A stretch of 64,000 nucleotides of DNA from Modestobacter marinus. Its GTDB lineage: Bacteria; Actinomycetota; Actinomycetes; Mycobacteriales; Geodermatophilaceae. The position numbers and the translations under genes are program-made. Below, piece by piece: positions 29,297 to 37,324 of the stretch. The notes below the pieces were generated by a model. That model searched no databases. It was not told the DNA's origin and was given only the letters and a program-made list of their open reading frames with translations. How positions within the stretch are numbered: the first letter of the stretch is position 1; each line of letters opens with the position of its first letter. The stretch lies in contig NZ_JAAMPA010000001.1 of assembly GCF_011758655.1 (NCBI RefSeq), positions 558,001-622,000 on the forward strand, in the 5' to 3' direction.

Positions 29297-30049
29297 GTGA
29301 GCAGCTTCGAGGGACGCACTGCACTGGTCACGGGAGCGAGCCGGGGCATCGGCCTCGCGATCGCGCAGAGCCTGGTGGAGCGAGGCGCCCGGGTGGTGGT
29401 CACCGCGCGCAAGCCCGACGCGCTCGCGGAGGCGGTCGAGGCGCTCGGCGGCCCGGAGAAGGCGGTCGCCGTCGTGGGCAACGTCGGCGACCCCGAGCAC
29501 CGCGCCGAGGCCGTCCGCACCGCGATCGAGACGTTCGGCAGCCTGGACGTGCTGGTCGGCAACGTCGGCATCAACCCGGTGTTCGGCCCGCTGATGGACG
29601 CCCCGCTGGACGCCTTCCGCAAGATCCTCGACACCAACGTCGTCGCCAGCCTCGGCCTGGTGCAGGAGGCGTGGAAGGCATGGATGTCCGAGCACGGCGG
29701 TTCGGTGCTGATCGTGGCGTCGGTCGCCGGGCTGAAGTCCAGCGAGGGGATCGCGGCCTACGGCGTCAGCAAGGCAGCGCTGATCAACCTCACCACCCAG
29801 CTGGCCGTGGAGATGGGCCCGAAGGTGCGGGTGAACGCCGTCGCCCCGGCCGTGGTGAAGACCCGGTTCGCCGAGGCGCTCTTCACCGGCCGCGAGGCCG
29901 AACTGGGCGGCCAGTACCCGGTCGGCCGGCTCGGGGTGCCCGAGGACATCGGCGAGGCGGCCGCCTACCTGCTCAGCGACCAGGCCGGCTGGGTCACCGG
30001 CCAGACCCTCGTGCTGGACGGCGGCGCGCTTTCCCGCGGCCCGATCTGA
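29297..30049 (+). CDS. SDR family oxidoreductase (FabG-like)
   Basis: A 250-residue short-chain dehydrogenase/reductase. TGASRGIGLAIA binds the cofactor, the catalytic residues are Ser in IVASVAG and the YGVSK pair (Tyr and Lys), and TGQTLVLDGGALS ends the fold. The usual NNAG motif reads GNVG here (VGNVGINP). Substrate is unknown; it resembles mycobacterial FabG-like proteins such as Rv2766c rather than the fatty-acid synthase FabG. GTG at 29297 has AGGAGG 6 nt upstream. It is on the plus strand inside a conserved minus-strand block, and a family 1 repeat starts on its stop. Confidence 0.88.
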   Translation: MSSFEGRTALVTGASRGIGLAIAQSLVERGARVVVTARKPDALAEAVEALGGPEKAVAVVGNVGDPEHRAEAVRTAIETFGSLDVLVGNVGINPVFGPLMDAPLDAFRKILDTNVVASLGLVQEAWKAWMSEHGGSVLIVASVAGLKSSEGIAAYGVSKAALINLTTQLAVEMGPKVRVNAVAPAVVKTRFAEALFTGREAELGGQYPVGRLGVPEDIGEAAAYLLSDQAGWVTGQTLVLDGGALSRGPI

Positions 30050-30111
30050 CGAAGGACGCCCTTGCCCCCCCGCCACTCGCGAGCTCGCGACGGGACCCTG
30101 CAAGGGGGCCG
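30047..30111 (+). repeat. Hairpin repeat, family 1, copy E (after SDR gene)
   Basis: The 65-bp element starts on the stop codon with TGACGAAGGACGCCC and ends GCAAGGGGGCCG. Its core holds the perfect 14-bp palindrome TCGCGAGCTCGCGA, where copy D has CGAGCAAGCTCG. It lies between the converging SDR and DUF6779 genes. Confidence 0.7.
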
Positions 30112-30167
30112 GGGACGAGGTCGGGGGCCGGGGGCCGGGGGCTCGAGGCTGGCCGGGGGGGGGCCGG

Positions 30168-32264
30168 TCAGCGCTGGCCGAGCACCCGGGCGAGGACGTC
30201 GTCGGCGGCGTCCTCGCCCTCCTCGCGGTAGCGGCGCCGCCGGGACCGGCCGCCAGTGGGTGCCTGGACCCCGCTGCCGGCCAGGATCTGCTCCAGCCGG
30301 GCGTGCCCCTGGGCCGGCGGCGTCGGCCGGGGTGCTGGGTCCGCAGCCGGGCCGTCCGGCTCGACCGACCAGCTCGCGGGCAGCACGTCGCCGACCGGGG
30401 CCGGTCCGGCCGAGGACGCCGGGTCCGCCGGCGGCGACCAGGCAGCCGGCTCAGCCGGCGGTGACCAGGCAGCCGGCTCAGCCGGCGGTGACCAGGCAGC
30501 CGGCTCAGCCGGCGGTGACCAGGCAGCCGGCTCGGCCGGCGGTGACCAGGCAGCCGGCTCGGCCGGCGGTGACCAGGCAGCCGGCTCGGCCGGCGGTGAC
30601 CAGGCAGCCGGCTCGGCCGGCGGTGACCAGGCAGCCGGCTCGGCCGGCGGTGACCAGGCAGCCGGCTCGGCCGGCGACGCCCAGGACGGCGACTCGGTCG
30701 ACGGTGACCAGGCAGCCGGCTCGGCCGGCGACGCCCAGGACGGCGACTCGGTCGACGGTGCCGAGGACGGCGCCTCGGCCGGCGATCCCCACGAGGCCGG
30801 CTCCACGCGCGATGCCCAAGACGTGGCCCCGGCCGACGACCCCCGGGACGACCCGGCCGGCGATCCCCAGGACGTCGGCTCCGGGGACGGCGGCGGCCAG
30901 GACGCCCACGGCGGAGGCTCCGCGGCCGGCGCACCCGGTACGGGTGCCAGGTCCCCTGCCGGCGAGCCGGCGCTCGTGACCAGGTGGTCCGCCGGGGCGG
31001 CGTGGCTGCGTCGACGACCGGTCGCGGGGGCGACGTCCTCCTCGTCGGGCTCGGCGGCCCGGCGGTGACGACGCCGCGGCGGCTCCGCCGGCTCTGGCAT
31101 CGCACCCACGAGGTCGGACACGCGGAGCGCCGGCTCGGGCAGCGGCGGCCGGGAGGCCATCGGCACCACCGGCGGCTCAGCGGGCGGACGGGCGGCCTCG
31201 TCGAGCAGCGCCTGGTCCTCCAGCCACGCCAGCGGGGACTTCGGGCTCGGTTCGACCCACGGCTCGAGCACCGCCTCCTCGACCAGCCACTCCATCGGCG
31301 AGGGCGGCCGGTCCCGGGCGGGCGACTCCTCCTCGGCGGGCGCAGACACGGCGGCCCGAGCCGGCGCGGGCGCGGTGGGCACCGACGCGGCAGGCGCGGA
31401 GATGACGGTCGCGGTGGCGACGTCCTCGGCAGACGCGGACCCGGCAGACCCGGACCCGGCAGACGTGGACCCGGCAGACGTGGACCCGGTGGGCGCGGTC
31501 GAGGTGACCTCGGCGGCCGCAGGGGGTGGCGTGCCCGGCGACGACGGGGATGCGTCGAGGGGGTCGGCCACGGCCGTCGGGAGAGCCCGGGCTGCCTCGC
31601 TGCGGGAGTCCCGCCCGGCCGGGGACGACAGCCATCCGGAGGACTCCCACGCCGGCGCGCCCTCCACCGCGCGACCGGCGTCGGTGGCCTGCGCCGGGCC
31701 GCGGACGGACTGCGCCCGCATCACCATGCGCTCGATCAGCAGCTCGCCGGACAGCTGCTCGGTCAGCTCACCGCGCATCCGGCCGAGGTCGCTGCGCAGC
31801 TCCCCCCACCCGGCGAGCTCGGCGCGCAGCTCGCGCAGGACGGTCAGCTCGCCACGCAGCTCGGTGAGGGCGGCGAGCTCGGCACGCAGCTGACCGAGCT
31901 CACCGTCCGCGGTCTGCTCGGCCTCGCGCCGGAGCCGGTTCTCCAGCCGGGCCTCGTACTCGTGCCGGGCGGCGACCTCCCGCGCCAGCTCTAGGTCGTA
32001 GGCGTGCCGGAGCTCGGCCTCCCGGGCAGCGGCGGCCACCTGGTCGGCGCGGCGGCTGCCGGCGAGGAAGGCGGCGATCACGAAGGCCCAGCAGACGGCC
32101 AGCAGCGCGACCCGCAGGTACTGCGGGTCCTCGGTCAGGAGAGCCGCGGCCGTGGCCGGCACGGCCAGCAGGAGCGCGATCGCCGACCAGACCCGCGAGC
32201 CCCCCTCAGCCGGTGTGACCGCGGTCAGGTCACCGCGAGTGACTTCAACCTGACGACCGGTCAT
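30168..32264 (-). CDS. DUF6779-like membrane protein with Pro/Ala repeat tail
   Basis: A 698-residue protein related by position and layout to mycobacterial Rv3604c (between DUF2520 and DUF3180 genes). Two transmembrane helices (SAIALLLAVPATAAALL and LRVALLAVCWAFVIAAFLAG) are followed by a coiled coil (about residues 80-180, repeating LRELRAELA). A long Pro/Ala/Ser-rich region comes next, with about nine copies of AEPAAWSPP near the end, and a basic C-terminus (GGRSRRRRYREEGED...VLARVLGQR). ATG at 32264 begins MTGRQVEVTRGD. The role is unknown; the architecture suggests a cell-envelope or septum scaffold. Confidence 0.75.
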   Translation of the reverse strand: MTGRQVEVTRGDLTAVTPAEGGSRVWSAIALLLAVPATAAALLTEDPQYLRVALLAVCWAFVIAAFLAGSRRADQVAAAAREAELRHAYDLELAREVAARHEYEARLENRLRREAEQTADGELGQLRAELAALTELRGELTVLRELRAELAGWGELRSDLGRMRGELTEQLSGELLIERMVMRAQSVRGPAQATDAGRAVEGAPAWESSGWLSSPAGRDSRSEAARALPTAVADPLDASPSSPGTPPPAAAEVTSTAPTGSTSAGSTSAGSGSAGSASAEDVATATVISAPAASVPTAPAPARAAVSAPAEEESPARDRPPSPMEWLVEEAVLEPWVEPSPKSPLAWLEDQALLDEAARPPAEPPVVPMASRPPLPEPALRVSDLVGAMPEPAEPPRRRHRRAAEPDEEDVAPATGRRRSHAAPADHLVTSAGSPAGDLAPVPGAPAAEPPPWASWPPPSPEPTSWGSPAGSSRGSSAGATSWASRVEPASWGSPAEAPSSAPSTESPSWASPAEPAAWSPSTESPSWASPAEPAAWSPPAEPAAWSPPAEPAAWSPPAEPAAWSPPAEPAAWSPPAEPAAWSPPAEPAAWSPPAEPAAWSPPAEPAAWSPPADPASSAGPAPVGDVLPASWSVEPDGPAADPAPRPTPPAQGHARLEQILAGSGVQAPTGGRSRRRRYREEGEDAADDVLARVLGQR
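30430..30780. repeat. 27-bp in-frame tandem repeat in the DUF6779 gene
   Basis: Nine nearly identical 27-bp units (30430-30672) read AEPAAWSPP on the minus strand. Four diverged units follow to 30780, alternating two variants. A smaller 15-bp repeat encoding STSAG lies near 31430-31500. Because 27 is a multiple of 3, copy-number change keeps the frame. Confidence 0.9.
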
Positions 32265-32556
32265 GCCAGCAGGGTAGAGGCGCGAGCGGGCCAGTGGTCT
32301 GACCTGCTTGCCGTGCGCGCCGCCGTCGCACGGTGGACCATGTGGGCCGCCGGGCGCCTCACCGTGTCGGCGGCATGTGATTCGATTGCGGAACACGGGT
32401 CGTCGACCAGCACGGACGCCACCGACCGGGTGGATCTGGGCAGCCAGCCGATCGAGGGGGGTCGGTGACCGCACCTCCCTCCGCCGTCCCCGCGACGGCC
32501 GGACGGTCGAGCCGCGCACCGGCGACCGACCGCCGGACACCCCGAGGAGGAGCCCG

Positions 32557-33693
32557 ATGATCCGGTTCGACGCGGTGTCCAAGGAGTTCCCCGACGGCAC
32601 GGTCGCCGTCGACGCGCTGAGCCTGACCGCGGCGTCGGGGCAGATCACCGTGCTGGTCGGGCCGTCCGGCTGCGGGAAGACCACCAGCCTGCGGATGATC
32701 AACCGGATGATCGAGCCCAGCGCGGGCACCATCACGATCGACGACCGCGACGTCATGTCCGTGCCGCCCGCCGAGCTGCGCCGCGGCATCGGCTACGTCA
32801 TCCAGCACGCGGGGCTCTTCCCCCACCGCACCGTCGTGGACAACGTCGCGACCGTGCCGCTGCTCACCGGCACCCGCCGTCGGGAGGCGCGGGCCCGCGC
32901 GATCGAGCTGCTCGAGCGGGTCGGGCTGCCCGCCTCCTTCGCCGACCGCTACCCGGCCCAGCTCTCCGGCGGCCAGCAGCAGCGGGTGGGCGTGGCCCGG
33001 GCGTTGGCCGCCGACCCGCCGGTCCTGCTGATGGACGAGCCGTTCAGCGCCGTCGACCCGGTGGTGCGCGACCAGCTGCAGCAGGAGTTCCTGCGGCTGC
33101 AGGACGAGCTGGGCAAGACGATCGTGTTCGTCACCCACGACATCGACGAGGCGATCCGGCTCGGTGACCAGGTCGCCGTGCTCGCCGTGGGCGGGCGGCT
33201 GGCCCAGCTCGCCGCCCCGGCCGAGCTGCTGGCGAGACCGGCGGACCCGTTCGTCGCCGGCTTCGTCGGCCGCGACCGCGGCTACCGCGCACTCGCCTTC
33301 GTCTCCGCCGAGGTCGCCGTCACCCCCGAGCCCACCGTGGCCCTCGGCTCGGCACTGGCCCGGGCGCACGACGTCGCCGTCGACGAGTGGGTGCTGGTGG
33401 TGGACGACGCCCAGCGACCGCAGGGCTGGCTGCACCTGCGTGCCCATCCCGACGGCGGCGCCGGACCCGCACCCGGCGACGTCGTCTCCCCTGACCTGCT
33501 CAACCTCGGGGGCACGCTGTCCCCCGTCGGCGGCACGCTCCGCGAGGCGCTGGACGCGGCGCTCTCCTCACCGAGCGGGCGCGGCGTGGTGGTCGACGAC
33601 GACGGCCGGCTCGTCGGCTCGGTGCTCGCCGGCACCGTGCTGGACCACCTGCGCGAGGAGACCGCGGGCGTCCCGGCGCGGGTGCACCCGTGA
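32557..33693 (+). CDS. Osmoprotectant ABC transporter ATP-binding protein (OpuCA/ProV-like)
   Basis: A 378-residue ATPase of the glycine betaine/choline/carnitine import family. It has Walker A GPSGCGKTTS, Q-loop YVIQHAGLFPH, signature LSGGQQQRVGVARAL and Walker B VLLMDEPFSAVDP. From about residue 245 there is a C-terminal regulatory region with two CBS-like halves (one ending GRGVVVDDDGRLVGSVL). In Firmicutes OpuCA such CBS domains bind c-di-AMP. ATG at 32557 has GAGGAGG upstream. Its stop overlaps the next gene by 4 nt. The 292 bp upstream, between this start and the divergent DUF6779 gene, contain no gene or clear promoter. Confidence 0.92.
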   Translation: MIRFDAVSKEFPDGTVAVDALSLTAASGQITVLVGPSGCGKTTSLRMINRMIEPSAGTITIDDRDVMSVPPAELRRGIGYVIQHAGLFPHRTVVDNVATVPLLTGTRRREARARAIELLERVGLPASFADRYPAQLSGGQQQRVGVARALAADPPVLLMDEPFSAVDPVVRDQLQQEFLRLQDELGKTIVFVTHDIDEAIRLGDQVAVLAVGGRLAQLAAPAELLARPADPFVAGFVGRDRGYRALAFVSAEVAVTPEPTVALGSALARAHDVAVDEWVLVVDDAQRPQGWLHLRAHPDGGAGPAPGDVVSPDLLNLGGTLSPVGGTLREALDAALSSPSGRGVVVDDDGRLVGSVLAGTVLDHLREETAGVPARVHP

Positions 33694-34382
33694 CCTCCCC
33701 CGGCGGATCGGCCCCCTGGGACCTGTTCGGGTACTTCGCCGACCACCGGGACGAGGTGCTGGCACTCCTCTGGTCGCACACCTGGCTCTCGGTGCTCCCC
33801 GTGGTGTTCGGGCTCCTGCTGTCCCTGCCGATCGGCTGGCTGGCCCGTCGCTACCGCTGGGCGTACCCGCCGATCGTGTCGGTGACCGGGCTGCTCTACA
33901 CGATCCCCTCGCTCGCCCTGTTCGTCGTGATGCCGACCGTCCTCGGGACGCAGATCCTCGACCCGGTCAACGTGGTCATCGCGCTGACCGTCTACACCGT
34001 CGCGCTGCTCGTGCGGGTGGTCGCCGACGGACTGGCCGCGGTCCCCGACGACGTCCTGCAGTCGGCCACCGCGATGGGCCTCACCCGGTTCCAGCGGCTG
34101 CGGTCGGTGGAGCTGCCGCTCGCCGTCCCGGTCATCGCCGCCGGCCTGCGGGTGGCCACCGTGGCCAACGTCAGCCTGGTCGCCATCGCCGCGACCATCG
34201 GCATCCCGCAGCTCGGCCAGTTGTTCATCACCGGGTTCCAGCTGTCGGTGACCGGCCCCTACTACCCGCCGATCGCGCTCGGCATCGTGCTCTGCGTGCT
34301 CCTGGCGCTGGCGCTCGACGCCCTCATCGTCCTGGGCAGCCGCCTGCTGACCCCCTGGCAGCGCGGGGCGGTGGCCCGGTGA
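33690..34382 (+). CDS. Osmoprotectant ABC transporter permease (OpuCB-like)
   Basis: A 230-residue permease with five or six transmembrane helices. The ABC inner-membrane signature lies in DDVLQSATAMGLTRFQRLRSV, the EAA loop contacting the ATPase. LLYTIPSLALFVVMPTVLG is typical of the ProW/OpuCB family. GTG overlaps the ATPase stop by 4 nt and its own stop overlaps the second permease by 4 nt. Together the two permeases form the membrane channel. Confidence 0.93.
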   Translation: MTSPGGSAPWDLFGYFADHRDEVLALLWSHTWLSVLPVVFGLLLSLPIGWLARRYRWAYPPIVSVTGLLYTIPSLALFVVMPTVLGTQILDPVNVVIALTVYTVALLVRVVADGLAAVPDDVLQSATAMGLTRFQRLRSVELPLAVPVIAAGLRVATVANVSLVAIAATIGIPQLGQLFITGFQLSVTGPYYPPIALGIVLCVLLALALDALIVLGSRLLTPWQRGAVAR

Positions 34383-35221
34383 CCGACAACCTCCTGGTCT
34401 GGCTCAACGACCCGCAGAACTGGACCGGCACGCGGACCAGCCCCGGGATCGGAGCGCAGGTCCTCGCGCACCTGCGGTACACCGGGATCGCGCTGCTGAT
34501 CGCCGGCGTGATCGCGTTCCCGCTCGGCCTGCTGCTCGGCCACACCGGCCGGGCCGGCTGGCTCGTCTCGGTCGCCAACGGGCTGCGGGCGCTGCCCACG
34601 GTGGGCCTGCTGATCCTGCTCTACGTCATGGTGTCGCCGCTGATCAGCGGCCGGGGCAACGCCGTCTACCTCGTGCCGACCGAGATCGCCCTGGTGCTGC
34701 TGGCGCTGCCGGCGATCCTGGCCAACACCCACGCCGGGGTGCGCAACGTGCCCCCCGCCGTCCGTGACGCCGCCCAGGGCATGGGGATGACCGGGCCGCA
34801 GGTGCTGTTCCGGGTGGAGCTGCCCAACGCCCTGCCGCTGGTCTTCTCCGGCGTCCGCAGTGCCGCCCTGCAGGTCATCGCCACCGCCACCATCGCGGCG
34901 TACGTCGGCCTGGACGGCCTGGGCCGCTACGTCTACGACGGGCTGGCCAGCCGGCAGTTCGGCCAGATGGCCGGCGGCGCGGTACTGGTGGCGTTGCTGG
35001 CGCTGCTGGTCGACGCCGTCCTCGCCCTCGTGCAGCGGTTCACCGTGTCCCGCGGGGTGTCCGGCCGGTTCTCCCGCCGGGCAGGCCGCGACAGCCGGAC
35101 CGCCGCCCTCGTCGAGCAGGCCGACGCCGACAGCCAGGACGCCGGCCCGCGCCCCAGCGGCCCGGACGCCGTCCCGGCCGGCGCCGGCACGGGCAGCTCG
35201 GCCGGGCGGCCCTCGGCGTGA
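34379..35221 (+). CDS. Osmoprotectant ABC transporter permease (OpuCD-like)
   Basis: A 280-residue second permease. Helices run from about residue 30 to 225 and the EAA loop is VRDAAQGMGMTGPQVLFRVELP. GLRALPTVGLLILLYVMVSPLI matches the family. A 60-residue Arg/Ala/Gly-rich cytoplasmic tail is longer than usual. The start GTG overlaps the previous stop by 4 nt. A 9-bp hairpin separates this gene from the binding-protein gene. Confidence 0.92.
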   Translation: MTDNLLVWLNDPQNWTGTRTSPGIGAQVLAHLRYTGIALLIAGVIAFPLGLLLGHTGRAGWLVSVANGLRALPTVGLLILLYVMVSPLISGRGNAVYLVPTEIALVLLALPAILANTHAGVRNVPPAVRDAAQGMGMTGPQVLFRVELPNALPLVFSGVRSAALQVIATATIAAYVGLDGLGRYVYDGLASRQFGQMAGGAVLVALLALLVDAVLALVQRFTVSRGVSGRFSRRAGRDSRTAALVEQADADSQDAGPRPSGPDAVPAGAGTGSSAGRPSA

Positions 35222-35266
35222 CCCTCCCCCACCACGGGCGGCAACCCGCCGTCCGGTACCCGGCGA

Positions 35267-35289
35267 CCCCGGCGCCTCGCGCGCCGGGG
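35267..35289 (+). terminator. Hairpin between permease and binding-protein genes
   Basis: CCCCGGCGC and GCGCCGGGG form a perfect 9-bp stem with a 5-nt loop, 20 nt upstream of the binding-protein ATG. It may partially terminate transcription or, as in other ABC operons, protect the downstream mRNA and raise the relative amount of binding protein. Confidence 0.45.
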
Positions 35290-35309
35290 CTGACCTCAGG
35301 AGAAACAGA

Positions 35310-36269
35310 ATGAACCGCAGGATGGCCATGGCGCTGACCGGCGCGACAGTCCTGCTCACGTCGCTCGCCGCGTGCGGCGAGTCGGGCAGCAGCAGCACCG
35401 GCACGCCCGCCGGCGGCGCCGAGGGGGCCGGGGACACGATCGCCTCCGACCTCGTGCTCGGCGGCCCGCCGGAGTTCCAGACCCGGCCCGACGGCGTCCC
35501 CGGCCTGGAGGAGGTCTACGGCGTCACGTTCGGTGAGTTCCGCAGCCTCGACGCCGGCGGCCCGCTGACCGTCAACGCACTGGCCAACGGCCAGATCGAC
35601 GCGGCCGACATCTTCACCACCGACCCGAACATCGCGGCCAACGACTGGGTGGTCCTCGAGGACCCCGAAGACCTCTTCGCCGCGCAGAACGTGCTGCCGC
35701 TGATCAACACCGAGCAGGCCACCGACGGCGTCGCCGCCGTGCTCAACGCGGTGTCCGCGGAGCTGACCACCGAGGACCTCATCGCGCTCAACGAGCAGGT
35801 GATCATCGAGCGGCAGGACCCGGCCGCGGTCGCCGGGCAGTGGCTGGCCGAGGCGGGACTGGACGCGACGGGCACCCAGGCCGCCGGGGTGAGCCTCACC
35901 ATCGGGTCGGCGAACTTCCCGGAGAACGTCACCCTGGCCAACATCTACGCCCAGGCGCTGACGGCCCAGGGGGCCACGGTCGACACCCAGCTGAACATCG
36001 GCAGCCGGGAGACCTACATGCCCGCGCTGCAGGACGGGTCGATCGACCTCATCCCGGAGTACAGCGGCGTGCTGCTGGAGTACTTCGACGAGGAGGCGAC
36101 CGCGGTCAGCTCCGAGGAGGTCTACGCGGCGCTGCCCGAGGCCCTGCCGGAGAACCTGACCGTGCTGGAGCAGTCGGAGGCCCAGGACAAGGACGCCATC
36201 GTCGTGACCCGGGAGACCGCCGAGGAGTACGGCCTCACCTCGATCGCCGACCTGGCCGAGCAGCCCTGA
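35310..36269 (+). CDS. Osmoprotectant substrate-binding lipoprotein, circularly permuted
   Basis: A 319-residue OpuAC-family lipoprotein (signal peptide to the lipobox, Cys22 in SLAACGES) with AGGAGA before the ATG. In relatives as I know them the mature protein starts with the IGSANFPENVTLANIY lobe and ends with the LVLGGPPEFQTRPDG lobe and WLAEAGL. Here residues 48-184 contain the usual C-terminal half (from LVLGGPPEFQTR to QWLAEAGL) and residues 195-317 the usual N-terminal half (from LTIGSANFPENV to LTSIADLAEQ). A short DATGTQAAGVS linker joins the old ends. All parts are present, so function is likely retained. It ends the osmoprotectant operon. Confidence 0.88.
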   Translation: MNRRMAMALTGATVLLTSLAACGESGSSSTGTPAGGAEGAGDTIASDLVLGGPPEFQTRPDGVPGLEEVYGVTFGEFRSLDAGGPLTVNALANGQIDAADIFTTDPNIAANDWVVLEDPEDLFAAQNVLPLINTEQATDGVAAVLNAVSAELTTEDLIALNEQVIIERQDPAAVAGQWLAEAGLDATGTQAAGVSLTIGSANFPENVTLANIYAQALTAQGATVDTQLNIGSRETYMPALQDGSIDLIPEYSGVLLEYFDEEATAVSSEEVYAALPEALPENLTVLEQSEAQDKDAIVVTRETAEEYGLTSIADLAEQP

Positions 36270-36275
36270 CCCACC

Positions 36276-36317
36276 GGCGGTCCGGCCGGGTGGGTCCTCC
36301 TGCCCGGCCGGACCGCC
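36276..36317. terminator. Strong bidirectional terminator after the osmoprotectant operon
   Basis: GGCGGTCCGGCCGGG and CCCGGCCGGACCGCC form a perfect 15-bp stem with a 12-nt loop. It fills the space between the binding-protein stop and the converging DUF3180 stop. Confidence 0.8.
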
Positions 36318-36824
36318 TCAGGCGCGGGCGGACGGCGCCGCCGCGTCGTCGTCGCCGTCCGGCGGGATCTTGCAGACGTGCTCCAGCCACAGCGCCGCAC
36401 CCGTCAGGGCGGCGGCGAACAGCACGCCGAGGACGCCGGTGACGGTGTCCGCGGTGGCCGCGGACAGCCGGCCCAGCTGCGGCACCGTGTGCAGCAGCAG
36501 CCCCGCCCAGCAGCCGACGAGCACCGCGCCGACGTAGGCGCTGGCCTGGGCGAGCACCGCCACCCGGGCCACCAGCATCGGCTCGACCGGCCGGGTGGCG
36601 CCCGGGGCCCGGCCCGGCGGCGGGCGGCGGTCGCGCTGGGCGGACAGCCGGGCCGCCAGCGTCCGGGCGCCGAGCAGCTCGGCGACGGCGAGCACGCCGA
36701 GGGGCACCGGCAGCCACCACTGCAGCTGCGGCAGCGACCCGTACCCGGCCCGGACCAGCAGCCAGCTGGCCACCGCGAGCCCGACCGCGAGGGCCAGCAG
36801 GTCCCGGCGACGGACCGAGGTCAT
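36318..36824 (-). CDS. DUF3180 family membrane protein
   Basis: A 168-residue membrane protein with four helices in two pairs (LLALAVGLAVASWLLVRAGY, LPVPLGVLAVAELLGARTLA, then two after residue 80). DUF3180 proteins follow folK throughout actinobacteria (Rv3605c in M. tuberculosis, from memory), and their function is unknown. The ATG overlaps the folK stop by 4 nt, so it is translated with the folate genes. Confidence 0.88.
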   Translation of the reverse strand: MTSVRRRDLLALAVGLAVASWLLVRAGYGSLPQLQWWLPVPLGVLAVAELLGARTLAARLSAQRDRRPPPGRAPGATRPVEPMLVARVAVLAQASAYVGAVLVGCWAGLLLHTVPQLGRLSAATADTVTGVLGVLFAAALTGAALWLEHVCKIPPDGDDDAAAPSARA

Positions 36825-37324
36825 GCCAGCTGCTCCCAGCGGACCACCGCGGCGACCTCGTCGGCCGGGAGCGCGGCCACCAGGTCGGCGACCCGGCCGT
36901 GCCCGGGCAGGGTCGCCGTGGGATCCAGCGCCAGCCAGGGGACGAGCACGAAGGCCCGCTCAGCCGCCCGCGGGTGCGGCAGGGTCAGCACCGGGTCGGC
37001 GGAGACCACCGGCGTGCCGTCGTCGGCGGTCACCGTGACCACGTCGACGTCCAGCGTCCGGGCTCCCCAGCGGACCTCCCGGGTGCGCCCGGCGGCCTGC
37101 TCCAGCTCGTGGGCCACGGCGAGCCAGCCGGCGGCGTCCCGGTCGCCCCGGACGACGGCGACCGCGTTGAGGTACGGCGGCTGCTCGACCGGCCCCCACG
37201 GCGGCGTCTCGTACAGCGTCGACCGGGCCACCAGGCCGTGCTCCCGCAGCGCCGTCAGCGCTCCACGCAGCGTGCCGGCCCGGTCGCCCAGGTTCGCGCC
37301 GAGGGACAGGACCGCCCGGCTCAT
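36821..37324 (-). CDS. folK: 2-amino-4-hydroxy-6-hydroxymethyldihydropteridine diphosphokinase
   Basis: This 167-residue enzyme transfers pyrophosphate from ATP to 6-hydroxymethyl-7,8-dihydropterin. The family signatures are SLGANLGDR, VEQPPYLNAV and RWGARTLDVDVV (Mg-binding Asp). The start MSRAVLSLG overlaps the folB stop by 4 nt; the frame upstream is not conserved. It is part of the folE-folP-folB-folK unit. Confidence 0.94.
   Translation of the reverse strand: MSRAVLSLGANLGDRAGTLRGALTALREHGLVARSTLYETPPWGPVEQPPYLNAVAVVRGDRDAAGWLAVAHELEQAAGRTREVRWGARTLDVDVVTVTADDGTPVVSADPVLTLPHPRAAERAFVLVPWLALDPTATLPGHGRVADLVAALPADEVAAVVRWEQLA

Noticed and set aside
30256-31068. Plus-strand frame encoding QAAGSAGGD repeats
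   Set aside because: It is the complement of the 27-bp repeat within the DUF6779 gene, without a ribosome site or any conserved domain.
32265-32556. A c-di-AMP (ydaO-type) riboswitch ahead of the osmoprotectant operon
   Set aside because: I could not find the conserved core sequences or the needed helices in the 292 bp leader region.
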